Below, one piece after another: positions 1-8,665 of a DNA stretch of 64,000 nucleotides. This DNA comes from Caballeronia mineralivorans PML1(12) (GTDB taxonomy: Bacteria > Pseudomonadota > Gammaproteobacteria > Burkholderiales > Burkholderiaceae). How positions within the stretch are numbered: position 1 is the stretch's first letter; every line of letters begins with the position of its first letter. The DNA is taken from positions 62,001-126,000 of the forward strand of contig NZ_AEJF01000075.1 in assembly GCF_001028175.1 (NCBI RefSeq), given 5' to 3'. The notes beneath the pieces were generated by a model. The model had not been told where the DNA came from. It saw only the letters and a program-made list of their open reading frames with translations, and did not search any database. A program made the translations under genes and the position numbers.

Positions 1-171
1 CATTGTCCTGGGCCAGCGTCTTGAACCAGACCAGATCGAACTGAAAGGGCAACTGGTACAGTTCCGAGCGGTTGAACGCCATTGCCATCATGATGACGAT
101 GGGCAGGTAGAGGAAGACCAGCACGAGCCCCAGATAGCTGGAGGCCAGTGCGCCGAGCAGACGTTGCATGG
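1..171 (-). CDS. ABC transporter permease, PotC-like (C-terminus off the window)
   Basis: Only the first 57 codons are present; the gene runs off the left edge. The start is the ATG at 169-171 on the minus strand, 15 bases after the stop of the preceding permease gene. The visible part begins MQRLLGALASSYLG and continues into a hydrophobic first transmembrane helix (LVLVFLYLPIVIMMAMAF), followed by FNRSE, a start typical of PotC-type permeases of the spermidine/putrescine ABC family. It would pair with the PotB-like permease just upstream. The substrate cannot be read from this fragment. Confidence 0.8.
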
Positions 172-186
172 ATCAGCTCCTCTTTG

Positions 187-1101
187 TCAGCCGGCCAGAT
201 GCCGGCGCAGCAGGGGGAAAAACAGCGCCATGACAACCAGGATCATGGCGAGCAATACAAAGCCCAACGCGGCGCCCAGTGGCCAGTTGAAGGCGGCCGT
301 GAACTGGCTCTCGATCAACGTGCCGAACATGATTGCCTGCTGTCCGCCCAGCACCCGTGCTTCCATGAAGGAGCCGGTCACCGGAACGAAGGTCAGCACA
401 CAACCCGCCACCACGCCCGGCAGACTGAGCGGCAGGATCACGCGCAACAGGGTTTGCGTACGCGAGGCGCCCAGGCTGCGCGCCGCCTCGATCAGCGCGT
501 CGTCTATGCCTTGGAGCGCGACATAGCAGGTCAATACGAGGTAGGGCAGATACGCATGGACCAGGCCGATCACAATCGCCGGATAGGTGTAGAGAATGTC
601 CACCGACAAGCCGGGCGCGATCATATGCACCAGATGCCCGAACAGCCCGCTGTCGCTGAGCACCATGGTCCAGGAGAAGGCGCGCACCAGCGCGTTGCTC
701 CAGAAGGGCAGCATGACCAGCAGCAGGATCGCTTCGCGCCAGCGTCCCTTGACGTGCTTGGCTAGCAGGAAAGCAGCCGGATAACCGATCGCGAGGCAGC
801 AGAGCGTCACCTCCAATGCCAGCGTTAGCGAGCGTCTCGCATTGATCAGATAGAACGGCTTGGTGAAGATGTCCCAATAGTGCTGCAGGGTGAAGCTACC
901 GCTTTGCCCGGCGATCGGCGCTACCGTCAGCAGGCTGAAATACAGCATGGTCAGCATCGGCAGGAAGACGGTGATCAGGAGCCAGAGATAGGTCGGCCCG
1001 GTCATGGCGGCCAGTGCACCCGTTCTCCGGCTCCTGGCGCTCGACCGCCGGTTTTCTTCCACCGCGTCGAGCACACCCGAGGTCGAGCTGTTGGAACTCA
1101 T
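187..1101 (-). CDS. ABC transporter permease, PotB-like
   Basis: A 304-residue inner-membrane permease of the spermidine/putrescine/opine family. After a polar N-terminus of about 30 residues come six predicted membrane spans. The EAA loop that contacts the ATPase is visible near residue 200 (DDALIEAARSLGASRTQTL). It forms a heterodimer with the PotC-like protein that follows. It overlaps the flavin reductase gene upstream by 4 bases (ATGA), so the two are translationally coupled. Together with the monooxygenase this suggests uptake of the substrate that the flavin enzymes oxidise, as in EDTA or nitrilotriacetate loci. The substrate is inferred, not shown. Confidence 0.85.
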   Translation of the reverse strand: MSSNSSTSGVLDAVEENRRSSARSRRTGALAAMTGPTYLWLLITVFLPMLTMLYFSLLTVAPIAGQSGSFTLQHYWDIFTKPFYLINARRSLTLALEVTLCCLAIGYPAAFLLAKHVKGRWREAILLLVMLPFWSNALVRAFSWTMVLSDSGLFGHLVHMIAPGLSVDILYTYPAIVIGLVHAYLPYLVLTCYVALQGIDDALIEAARSLGASRTQTLLRVILPLSLPGVVAGCVLTFVPVTGSFMEARVLGGQQAIMFGTLIESQFTAAFNWPLGAALGFVLLAMILVVMALFFPLLRRHLAG

Positions 1102-1628
1102 GCGATAGCTCCGCGATAGAGCGCGATGAATTCACCCACGGCTTCGCGGCAGCGGGCAAGGAGCAAGGGGTCGACACAGCGACCATCGACGAACTCGCTG
1201 TCGGATGCGTAGACCGCTGTCGGCACGGTATGGGCGCCGAAGAAGCCGAACAGCGGACGCATCTGGTGTTCCACCATCAAGGCGTGGCGCAACCCGCCGC
1301 CGGTGGCACCCAGCAGCACGGGTTTATTGCGCAGGCTCAGAGGATCGACCAGATCGAACACATGCTTGAACAAGCCTGAATACGACCCCTTGTAGACCGG
1401 GCTGGTGACAATCAGTCCTTCCGCCTGCTCGATGCTTTCCACCAGCGCGCGAGAAGATGCGTCGAGTTCGTCCTTTTGATAACACGCTCCCATTTGCCGC
1501 CCGTGCACCACGAGGTCGTGCACTTGCACGGGCAGCCCGCTGACAGTCTCGAAGGTGTCGACGAGGGTCTCCAGCAGCGCCCGGGTCTTCGACGGCATAT
1601 GCGTATTCGCGGACAGCGCGATGATCAT
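1098..1628 (-). CDS. NADPH-dependent FMN reductase (SsuE/MsuE family)
   Basis: A 176-residue flavodoxin-fold protein. The flavin-binding elements are an N-terminal beta strand with SANTHMPSKTRALLE and the motif TSPVYKGSYSGLFKHVFDL near residue 75, which matches SsuE-type reductases. It should reduce FMN with NAD(P)H and hand it to the adjacent two-component monooxygenase. It sits between the monooxygenase gene (22 bases upstream) and the permease gene (4-base overlap), so all four are probably one transcript. Confidence 0.85.
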   Translation of the reverse strand: MIIALSANTHMPSKTRALLETLVDTFETVSGLPVQVHDLVVHGRQMGACYQKDELDASSRALVESIEQAEGLIVTSPVYKGSYSGLFKHVFDLVDPLSLRNKPVLLGATGGGLRHALMVEHQMRPLFGFFGAHTVPTAVYASDSEFVDGRCVDPLLLARCREAVGEFIALYRGAIA

Positions 1629-1650
1629 GTCAATTCTCCAGCCATCAATA

Positions 1651-2964
1651 TCAGTCTTTGAGGTTTTGCCGCAGCGTATTGCCGCTGTACGCCGTACGGA
1701 ACACGCCTCGCCGCTGCAACTCGGGTATCACCGCGCGGCACAGGGATTCGTGAGAGCCGGGGAAGTAGATGGGAGCTACGACAAAACCATCGCACGCACG
1801 CGCGTCGAACAGCGCCTGCATCTGGTCTGCAACGCTCTCGGCTGTGCCCACGAACTGGTCGGGCAAGGATTTTTCCGCGGCGCGCTTGAAGTCGCCACCC
1901 TCGGCGGCGGCGCGTTGCCTGAGGAAATCCGTGACGCCCTGGATACCCTGGTTGCCCTGCAACTCGGCGAGCCCGGCATCGGTGGTATCGCTGGTGACTT
2001 TCGACAGGTCGGCGCCCACATTGCTCGAACTCGCCGCCAGGACAAGCTCGGGATTGGCCAGCGCGTTGAGGTACTCGGCTTTCTCCCGTGCGATGGATTC
2101 GGTTTCGCCTACCACGATGGTGCCTTGCAAAAGGATCTTGCAGTCGTTCGGATCGCGTCCGCCGGCGCTCATTCGCTCATGCATGTCGTTGTAATACGCT
2201 TGCATGGCGGCGGTTGTGCCATGAACCGTGAAGATGAGTTCGGCCCAGCGTGCGGCAAAAGCGCGGCCCCGTTCCGATGAACCCGCCTGCATCAGCACAG
2301 GCCGGTTCTGAGGGCTGCGCGGAATGGAAAGCGGCCCGCGCGTTGCGACCCAGCGGCCCTTGTAGTCGGCGTATCTCACCTTGCCCGGATCGGCGAAAAC
2401 GCCCGTGCGCTTGTCATGCACGAACGCGTCCGGTTCCCAGCAATCCCACAGCGAGCAACAGGCTTCCAGAACTTCGTCGGCGTGATCGTAGCGCTGTTCA
2501 CGGGGAAGAATACTGTCGAAGCCGAAATTCTGTGCTTCCAGATCCGTCGCCGACGTCACCACGTTCCAGGCCACGCGACCCTTGCTCAGCACATCGAGTG
2601 AATTGAGGGAGCGCGCAAGATGATAGGCATTAAAGAAGGTGGTGGACAGCGTCGCGCCCAGGCCCAGATGACGGGTAGCGGCGGCCATCAGCGGCAACAC
2701 AGTCATCGGGTCCAGATAACTGACCTGGCCGCCGTGCTTGACGTAGCTGTCGAGGCTGCCCTTGTGAATATCGTACAGGCCGAACAGATCGGCGAAGAAG
2801 CAGGCGTCCACGCAGGCCGCCTCCAGCTCCTGCGCGATCTGCTGATAGCGCGAGGGTTCGAACAGGTTGTCAAGACGGGCTTCAGGATGACGCCAGCCTC
2901 CGACGTGGACCGCCGTGGGACCGGTTTTCAGATAAGCCACCAGGTGCATCATTCGCTTGGACAT
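1651..2964 (-). CDS. FMN-dependent monooxygenase of the NtaA/SnaA/DszA/SoxA family
   Basis: A 437-residue luciferase-fold enzyme; length and sequence fit the NtaA/DszA group, which uses reduced FMN from a separate reductase to oxidise C-N or C-S bonds. Recognisable stretches are ACFFADLFGLYD, the GLGATLSTTFFNAYHLARS strand, VAWNVVTSATDLEAQNFG and the PVLMQAGSSERGRAFAARWAE segment. It begins the minus-strand operon and is divergent from the PucR-like regulator. The neighbouring polyamine-type permeases hint at an amine or aminopolycarboxylate substrate, but sulfur compounds are also possible. Confidence 0.85.
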   Translation of the reverse strand: MSKRMMHLVAYLKTGPTAVHVGGWRHPEARLDNLFEPSRYQQIAQELEAACVDACFFADLFGLYDIHKGSLDSYVKHGGQVSYLDPMTVLPLMAAATRHLGLGATLSTTFFNAYHLARSLNSLDVLSKGRVAWNVVTSATDLEAQNFGFDSILPREQRYDHADEVLEACCSLWDCWEPDAFVHDKRTGVFADPGKVRYADYKGRWVATRGPLSIPRSPQNRPVLMQAGSSERGRAFAARWAELIFTVHGTTAAMQAYYNDMHERMSAGGRDPNDCKILLQGTIVVGETESIAREKAEYLNALANPELVLAASSSNVGADLSKVTSDTTDAGLAELQGNQGIQGVTDFLRQRAAAEGGDFKRAAEKSLPDQFVGTAESVADQMQALFDARACDGFVVAPIYFPGSHESLCRAVIPELQRRGVFRTAYSGNTLRQNLKD

Positions 2965-3329
2965 CTTGTCTTCCGTTTTTTTAGGAGTGTCCAGACGATA
3001 AGCAGCCGATAAGCCCTCGTCTTCACCGGAAAGAGAGGGGATTTGCGCCGGTCCGATCCTACGGAAAGACTGTCCTCCTTTAAAAACAGGAACATGGCGT
3101 TAGTCTTCTCCTACGAAAGAGTGGAGAGCGCAGGCCCGGGGCGCCTGGAGGCTACGAGCGTGTTTCCCGGGCTTCGCGGCAAGCGGTGCGCCCCAGGCCT
3201 CGGCCGCGAGCGTTCGGCCCGGCAGGGTCCTTTTTGATCGCTTACGATTTGTGCTTATAAACCGGCGGCCAAGCCGGTGGCTAGGGCGCCAAATAAAGCG
3301 GGTGTGGAATTCAGCTTCTGGAGCGGTGC
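2965..3329. promoter_or_regulatory. Divergent intergenic region between monooxygenase operon and PucR-like regulator
   Basis: 365 bases with no credible gene; it must carry both divergent promoters. A 6-bp inverted repeat with a 6-base loop (ACCGGC/GCCGGT) lies at 3261-3278, about 50 bases before the regulator start. AT-richer stretches occur around 2975-3000 and 3230-3260. I could not pick out convincing -35/-10 pairs by eye. Confidence 0.4.
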
Positions 3330-5099
3330 ATGAGCGCAAATAGGTGCGATGAGCGGGTGCCCGGCGTGGCACGGTCGATGACTGAACCGGCGCAGCCGGA
3401 CGTCAACGCGGTCGACCGGCAATGGGCGCGTCTGTATAACGCGTTCGACCACACGGAAGGTCTCGACGCGACGCTGCATAAACTGACGGCGCTGGCCTGT
3501 ACGTTGTCGCCGTGGTATGCGAGCGCGGTGGTGGCTATCGATAAAGAGGGCGGGTTTATCGAGCGTCTCGCGGAAACCGGCGAGCGGGCTCCGATCTTTG
3601 CGCTGCTGCCGACACGCTGGCCGTTGCAGACGAGCCCCTGCAGGGAACTTATGCGGACCGGCGAGAACCTCATCATCACCGACGTGGGCGCCTGCCGCGA
3701 CTATCCGCTCTATCAGGCTGAAGCGGTGGCGCAGGCTTATCGTGGCGTGGGCTTGATGCCGTGCGGGTCGGACGGGGCGGGGCGGCCGCTAGCGTTATCG
3801 GTGCACAGCCGGGAAGCGGTAGAGGATTCAGATGATATGCGCGAGCTGCTTTCGCGGCTGGCCTGCATCGCGCGTGGCGAAATTCTCCGCGCCAAAGCCT
3901 GCGATGCCGAGCAGGCACGGCTTCGCAGGATGGAGCGTTACGCCGGGCTGGGCGCCGAATTAATGGAAAGCGTACTTGGCGGCCGGAGCGCGTCCGAGGT
4001 CGTCGGGCAGATGGCGCATAACGCCGGTTTTCGTCTGGCGCTGCTCGACATTCCGGCGCAACGCGCCTATTTCACGCATGCAAAGGATGAGGCGCTGGCG
4101 CCCGCGTTGCTCGCGGACTGGCATAACCGTGGCACTGCTTCAACCCATTCTCCAAGCGGTACGGTCGCGCTAAGCGAGCCCATCGTGATCGAAGGGCGTC
4201 TTGCGGGAGCGGTGATCTATCTCGACGGCACCATTGCAGCCGATGAAGTGCGCTACCTCTTGCTCCACGTTAAATCCGCGCTGAGTTCCTTGCTGCTGCG
4301 CAGTCATCTGCACGCCGTCGGGATGGCAGCGGGACTCAAGTCGATATTCGAAACCCTCGCGACGGGCGAGTGGCAGAACAGTCAGGTGTTCGCCTCCAGT
4401 GCTCGCCACCTGGGTCTCGATCCGGCGGCTCCCGCACAATTGTTCGCGCTGAACATGGACGCCGGGGTGGCCGCCGATGCGCCCGAGCGGCTCGCGCATC
4501 CACTGGCCTCGTGTTGCCCGGGAGCCGTATGCGGCCGGGCGGCCGACTTGCTGCTGATCTACGTGCCCTGTCCGTCGGACGGCCTTTCATCAACGATGAA
4601 ACAGCGCATAGCGCAGATCGTCAACGATACCTTGTCGTTGTCCGCGCGGGCGCTCGCCGAGAGCCCGGTGATCACGGCCATCGAAGCCTATCCGGGCGCG
4701 ATACGCACCTTGCGCCACGTGCTGCGACTAGCGCAGGCCCTTGGGCGCAGCGGCCGGGTGACCATGGCCACCTTCGATCCCTTTGCGTTCCTCGCGGCCA
4801 CGCTCGATAAGAACGCGGCGCCCGAATTCATCACTTCGACGCTGGGTCAGATACGCCGCTACGACACGACCCATTCGACCCGTTTCGTCGATACCTGCAT
4901 GGCGTTCGGTGAAAGCGGTTGCCGCTATCAGGAGACGGCGGACCGCCTGCATATCCACGTTTCGACGTTACGGTACCGGATAGCCCGGATCAGCGAACTG
5001 TTCAACATTCAACTGACCGATCCAGACGTGCGCTTTTCGCTGGATCTGGCTTTTCGCCTGGAGCGGTTGTTGGGAGACGGGGCGTTGGCACATGGGTAG
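3330..5099 (+). CDS. PucR/CdaR-type transcriptional regulator with GAF region
   Basis: A 589-residue protein. The N-terminal half resembles GAF sensor domains (roughly residues 30-170, with a second less clear region to about 330). The C-terminus ends in the PucR-type helix-turn-helix, visible as ETADRLHIHVSTLRYRIARI and then LDLAFRLERLL. Proteins of this build activate adjacent catabolic operons on binding a small molecule through the GAF domain. It is divergent from the monooxygenase/transport operon, its most likely target. Start: the ATG at 3330 with GGAG about 8 bases upstream. Confidence 0.85.
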   Translation: MSANRCDERVPGVARSMTEPAQPDVNAVDRQWARLYNAFDHTEGLDATLHKLTALACTLSPWYASAVVAIDKEGGFIERLAETGERAPIFALLPTRWPLQTSPCRELMRTGENLIITDVGACRDYPLYQAEAVAQAYRGVGLMPCGSDGAGRPLALSVHSREAVEDSDDMRELLSRLACIARGEILRAKACDAEQARLRRMERYAGLGAELMESVLGGRSASEVVGQMAHNAGFRLALLDIPAQRAYFTHAKDEALAPALLADWHNRGTASTHSPSGTVALSEPIVIEGRLAGAVIYLDGTIAADEVRYLLLHVKSALSSLLLRSHLHAVGMAAGLKSIFETLATGEWQNSQVFASSARHLGLDPAAPAQLFALNMDAGVAADAPERLAHPLASCCPGAVCGRAADLLLIYVPCPSDGLSSTMKQRIAQIVNDTLSLSARALAESPVITAIEAYPGAIRTLRHVLRLAQALGRSGRVTMATFDPFAFLAATLDKNAAPEFITSTLGQIRRYDTTHSTRFVDTCMAFGESGCRYQETADRLHIHVSTLRYRIARISELFNIQLTDPDVRFSLDLAFRLERLLGDGALAHG

Positions 5100-5263
5100 G
5101 GAGCTGCGCGTGATTCGCGTGAATAGTTGACGCGTGCTTCTCCCTGGTGGCGCTTTCGTCTTGCGCGGGAGTGAGCGGAAAAATATTTTCATAGCGACGG
5201 GAATAGCGGGATGGGTAGCGGTGTTCGTCCCATTGCAAACCGCAAACTTCCCAGGAATTGAAA

Positions 5264-6043
5264 ATGAAAATCCGTCACGCTACGTTACTTTTGTCGCTCA
5301 TCGCCAGTGCCTTCATTTCAGCCGGCGCCATGGCTCAGCAGACCCAACCCGCCAAAGGTCCCGTCAAGAACATCGTGCTGGTCCATGGTGCGTTTGTTGG
5401 CGGTTCGGGCTGGAGGCCGGTCTACGATATCCTGACCAAGGACGGTTATAACGTCACCCTGGTCCAGGAACCGCTGACGTCGTTCGCGGAAGACGTGACC
5501 GCGACCAAGCGCATTCTCGATCGTCAGGACGGACCCGCTATCCTGGTTGGTCATAGCTACGGCGGCGCGATCATCACCTCGGCCGGAAACGACTCCCATG
5601 TCGCCGGTCTGGTCTATATTGCGGCTCACGCGCTGGACACGGGCGAGACCGAAGTGGGCAACGGCAAGAAGTTTCCGAATTCCGCAAGGCCGCTCGTGAA
5701 GACACCAGACGGTTTTCTGTTCCTCGATCCGGCCAATTACCCGGCCGACTTCGCCGCGGACCTGCCGTTGAAGCAAGCGCAATTTGAAGCCCGCGCGCAG
5801 ATGCCGACATCGGCCACGGTTTTCTCGACCGCAATGACCGATCCCGCATGGAAAGTGAAGCCTAGCTGGTACATGGTCGCTAAATCGGACAAGATCATCA
5901 ATCCTGACCTGGAACGGATGTACGCAGCGCGTGCGCACAGCCATACCGTCGAGATCACCGGCGCGAGTCACTCGGTTTATGAGTCGCATCCCAAGGAAGT
6001 CGCGGCCTTGATCGAGCAAGCTGCCGAACACGCACAGGACTAA
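5264..6043 (+). CDS. Secreted alpha/beta hydrolase
   Basis: A 259-residue alpha/beta-hydrolase with a signal peptide (MKIRHATLLLSLIASAFISA, cut near AMAQ). The oxyanion strand is IVLVHGAFVGGSGW, the nucleophile elbow is GHSYGG and the catalytic histidine is probably in TGASHSVYESHP near the C-terminus. The family includes small esterases and the signal-peptide-bearing hydrolases common in Burkholderia. The ATG at 5264 is preferred over the TTG at 5258 because AGGA lies 7 bases before it. Monocistronic as far as can be seen. Confidence 0.85.
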   Translation: MKIRHATLLLSLIASAFISAGAMAQQTQPAKGPVKNIVLVHGAFVGGSGWRPVYDILTKDGYNVTLVQEPLTSFAEDVTATKRILDRQDGPAILVGHSYGGAIITSAGNDSHVAGLVYIAAHALDTGETEVGNGKKFPNSARPLVKTPDGFLFLDPANYPADFAADLPLKQAQFEARAQMPTSATVFSTAMTDPAWKVKPSWYMVAKSDKIINPDLERMYAARAHSHTVEITGASHSVYESHPKEVAALIEQAAEHAQD

Positions 6044-6200
6044 GCTTCATTTTCACGAAGAAGAATAGGGCAGGAATCGCTGGACAGTTCGATTCCATAT
6101 AGATAGGAATACTTATATCTGGATAGAGTCGAATTGCTCAGCGATCCAAGCCCTCAAGGCTTTGGATACTTTCTTGAACGGAACCGTCTGACACACCTCG

Positions 6201-8594
6201 TTACTGCGACAGCGTGTTGATCCATAACGCTTCCGAAAAGAGCCCCGGCAAGTCGCCCCAGATCTGCACCGGACCGAGCTTAAACGACGGTTCGAAGTCG
6301 TAGCCGACAAGACTCGGTGCGCCACCGGTGAAATAGAAATCGCCGAGCCTGGCGTTTGCGCGCTTGAAAAGCACCAGCGTTTCATTCCGGTCACGCCGTA
6401 CAAGCGCGGGAACAGCGTCGGCATAGGACGATTCATGCAGGGTGGCGACCTTGAGGGGCTCCCCGAACTGCGCGCCGCCTTTCATTCGCCACACATCGAT
6501 ATTAGGTCCATCTCCTCGTGGCTGAAGCACGACCAGATCGTCGAACCCATCGCCGTCCACATCGCCCGCTACCACCTTCGCGAAAGCGGGTGCGAATTCC
6601 GCATAGGTGTTACCGCGTAGCCGGCCAGCGAACGCGCTGCCCGAACTGGCGAGCTGCGTGACGGCCATCGCCGAATTCACCGTTTCGATCGCGATCAAGC
6701 CAGTGCGCTGCTGTGATCCAGCCACGCGAGCAGGCAGGAAGCGCGCGTTCGTACTAAGTCCGCTTGCCTTCATCCAGAGCGCGGGTGCACGCCCGGTCAT
6801 GCCCTCGCTCGCGACTACCCAAAGGTCAAGCGTGGCGTCGCTGCGTTTTTGCGCGATCGTCACGCCGGCGCGGCCGCTGCCATTGAAGTCTCCGGCCACG
6901 TATTGCTGCGCGCTGGCGGGCGTCAAGGCAGAGGAGGTCTGGTACCAGAGGTGCGGCGCCTCGAAGCGCGTACCGGTGCTGCGCATCAGCCAGAAGGCGG
7001 TGCCGCCGTTACGCGGGGCGATGACCATCAGGTCGTCGCGTCCCGTGCCTTCGAAGTCTCCGAGCAGGAAACGCACGCTGTCAAAGCAGAGCGTGTCACC
7101 GGCGCATGTGGGGGTGCCGGCATGGGCGTCGAACGGCACCGCGTTCATATACCACGGCGCGGCAGTCGGCAGCCGCGACATGTCCGCGACCCACACGTTG
7201 AAGCCCGGTCCATCCCGGCGACGCTGCACGTAGACCGTACTGATCCGCTTCTCGCCGTCGACGTCCCCTCGAACGTCCCCGTACATCGCTGCGTCCTGAC
7301 GCAGATCGGTCCATTGCGAGTGAGGCGTGGGCGCCCATCGCGATTCCGCGGTCAGCGACGAGCAGCGCCCGGCCAACAGCGTGCCGTCGTGTGCCGCGAG
7401 GCAGTGTCCGAGCGGGGTGTACACGAGGCCAAAGTCCCACGGTGTCCATTTCTGAGCCGCTTCGTTTTGACTGCACGGTTCTTCGACCAGGTTCCCGCTG
7501 CGTTCCGCGACGCACTGCTGCGTCGATTCATCGACGAGCTGCGAGTTGTTCTTCGTGCCCGGCATGGCCGGCACCGGTTGCCAGTGCCAGTCCTGTGTCT
7601 TCGCGCCCGAGCAGGCTGCAAGTGTCGGCTTGCCGTTCGCGCCGGCCGAGGTCAGGCACTGGCTCGTATACTCGTTGACGAGGTTGCTCGAGCGCGGCCG
7701 GAACTCCAGGCCTGCCGAACTCGAACTGGACTCGGTCCAGTAGCGGCGCGCAATCCAGTTGCCGTCCCACTGATATTCGCCGAAGACGTGCTCGCCGTTG
7801 TCGTCGCCATCGATGGCGAAGTAGGACGCCACGTCGTCGCGCTTGTTCTGCGTATCGCCGGCGCTGAGGTTTTTCGGCATGCCTCCGGTCGGATACGTGA
7901 CGTGATAACCAATCGGGATGCTCCGGTTGAGACCCTGGGCGACCACGCGCGTGATCCTCGCGGCATAGATATGGTCGGGGTGTTCGATGAAAGGCACCGT
8001 GTCCGGGTTCAGCGTGTAGATCGCGGTCGCGGGAGCGAGGATCTGCTTAAGCGTGGCTACGGTCTCCGCGCGGTCGTAGTGAGTAGCGCCGGAGCCGTCG
8101 TTGTTGATGGGATAGGTGTCGATGGTTGCACCCTGGTCCCACATCAGGCCGAGCGGCACCTTGCCGCCGCGTACCCCGCCTCCCGGCATCCGCAATTCCA
8201 GCAGCGTCACCTTCGGCTGCTGTTTCAGCACCATCTGGTGGACGGGTTTTCCGGCGAACATGACCGTCGATTCGATCCAGTCGTCCGGTACGCCCGCCAT
8301 GCGCGCATAGGCCAGGCGCGTGCCTTTTTCGCGCAGTTTCACGTAGTCGAAGTTTGCGCCGTTAGCCCCGCCGATCAGGTGCACGGTGGTGACGCACCAG
8401 CCTGCCTCCAGCTTGTCGCTGATGCCTGGATTGACGAAGAGCAGGTCGTCGTCGAGGTGGGCAACGACGGTGACGAGCGTGCCGGCATGGCAATCGGCTG
8501 CACGCGAGCTGACAGGGGCGAGCATTGCGCCTATCCCCGTCATTACCAGCAGTAGCGCAGCAGCCGATCCCCGCAGCCGACTGCATGTTCGCAT
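6201..8594 (-). CDS. Secreted PIG-L (LmbE-like) deacetylase with ricin-type and FG-GAP repeats
   Basis: A 797-residue exported protein. The signal peptide covers about residues 1-31 (ending SSRA/ADC). The PIG-L metal-dependent N-acetyl deacetylase domain follows (about 35-240) with VVAHLDDDLLF, a variant of the usual AHPDDE metal site, and a second metal motif EHPDH. Next come about three ricin-B-like QxW repeats with paired cysteines (SQCLT, QQCVA, HCLAA). The last 350 residues carry FG-GAP/VCBS-like repeats (GDFEGTGRDD, GDFNGSGRAG, GDVDGDGFDD), usually a calcium-binding propeller. This suggests a secreted glycan-binding deacetylase. Start at 8594 has GGGG upstream; an earlier ATG at 8612 has no ribosome site. 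Confidence 0.85.
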   Translation of the reverse strand: MRTCSRLRGSAAALLLVMTGIGAMLAPVSSRAADCHAGTLVTVVAHLDDDLLFVNPGISDKLEAGWCVTTVHLIGGANGANFDYVKLREKGTRLAYARMAGVPDDWIESTVMFAGKPVHQMVLKQQPKVTLLELRMPGGGVRGGKVPLGLMWDQGATIDTYPINNDGSGATHYDRAETVATLKQILAPATAIYTLNPDTVPFIEHPDHIYAARITRVVAQGLNRSIPIGYHVTYPTGGMPKNLSAGDTQNKRDDVASYFAIDGDDNGEHVFGEYQWDGNWIARRYWTESSSSSAGLEFRPRSSNLVNEYTSQCLTSAGANGKPTLAACSGAKTQDWHWQPVPAMPGTKNNSQLVDESTQQCVAERSGNLVEEPCSQNEAAQKWTPWDFGLVYTPLGHCLAAHDGTLLAGRCSSLTAESRWAPTPHSQWTDLRQDAAMYGDVRGDVDGEKRISTVYVQRRRDGPGFNVWVADMSRLPTAAPWYMNAVPFDAHAGTPTCAGDTLCFDSVRFLLGDFEGTGRDDLMVIAPRNGGTAFWLMRSTGTRFEAPHLWYQTSSALTPASAQQYVAGDFNGSGRAGVTIAQKRSDATLDLWVVASEGMTGRAPALWMKASGLSTNARFLPARVAGSQQRTGLIAIETVNSAMAVTQLASSGSAFAGRLRGNTYAEFAPAFAKVVAGDVDGDGFDDLVVLQPRGDGPNIDVWRMKGGAQFGEPLKVATLHESSYADAVPALVRRDRNETLVLFKRANARLGDFYFTGGAPSLVGYDFEPSFKLGPVQIWGDLPGLFSEALWINTLSQ

Positions 8595-8665
8595 GACAAC
8601 CCCGTATGACATTTTTTTGGCCCACGTAATTATTGGCCCATCCAAGCCGACCGCCCGATCAGACG

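Noticed and set aside
3261..3278. Hairpin ACCGGC/GCCGGT as an end of another IS200-like element
   Set aside because: It resembles the hairpin at 44866 only in its GC stem; no transposase or second end is nearby.
6849..8555. A 568-codon plus-strand open frame opposite the PIG-L gene
   Set aside because: Rich in Arg, Val and Ala with no domain, no ribosome site and codon bias explained by the high-GC gene on the other strand.
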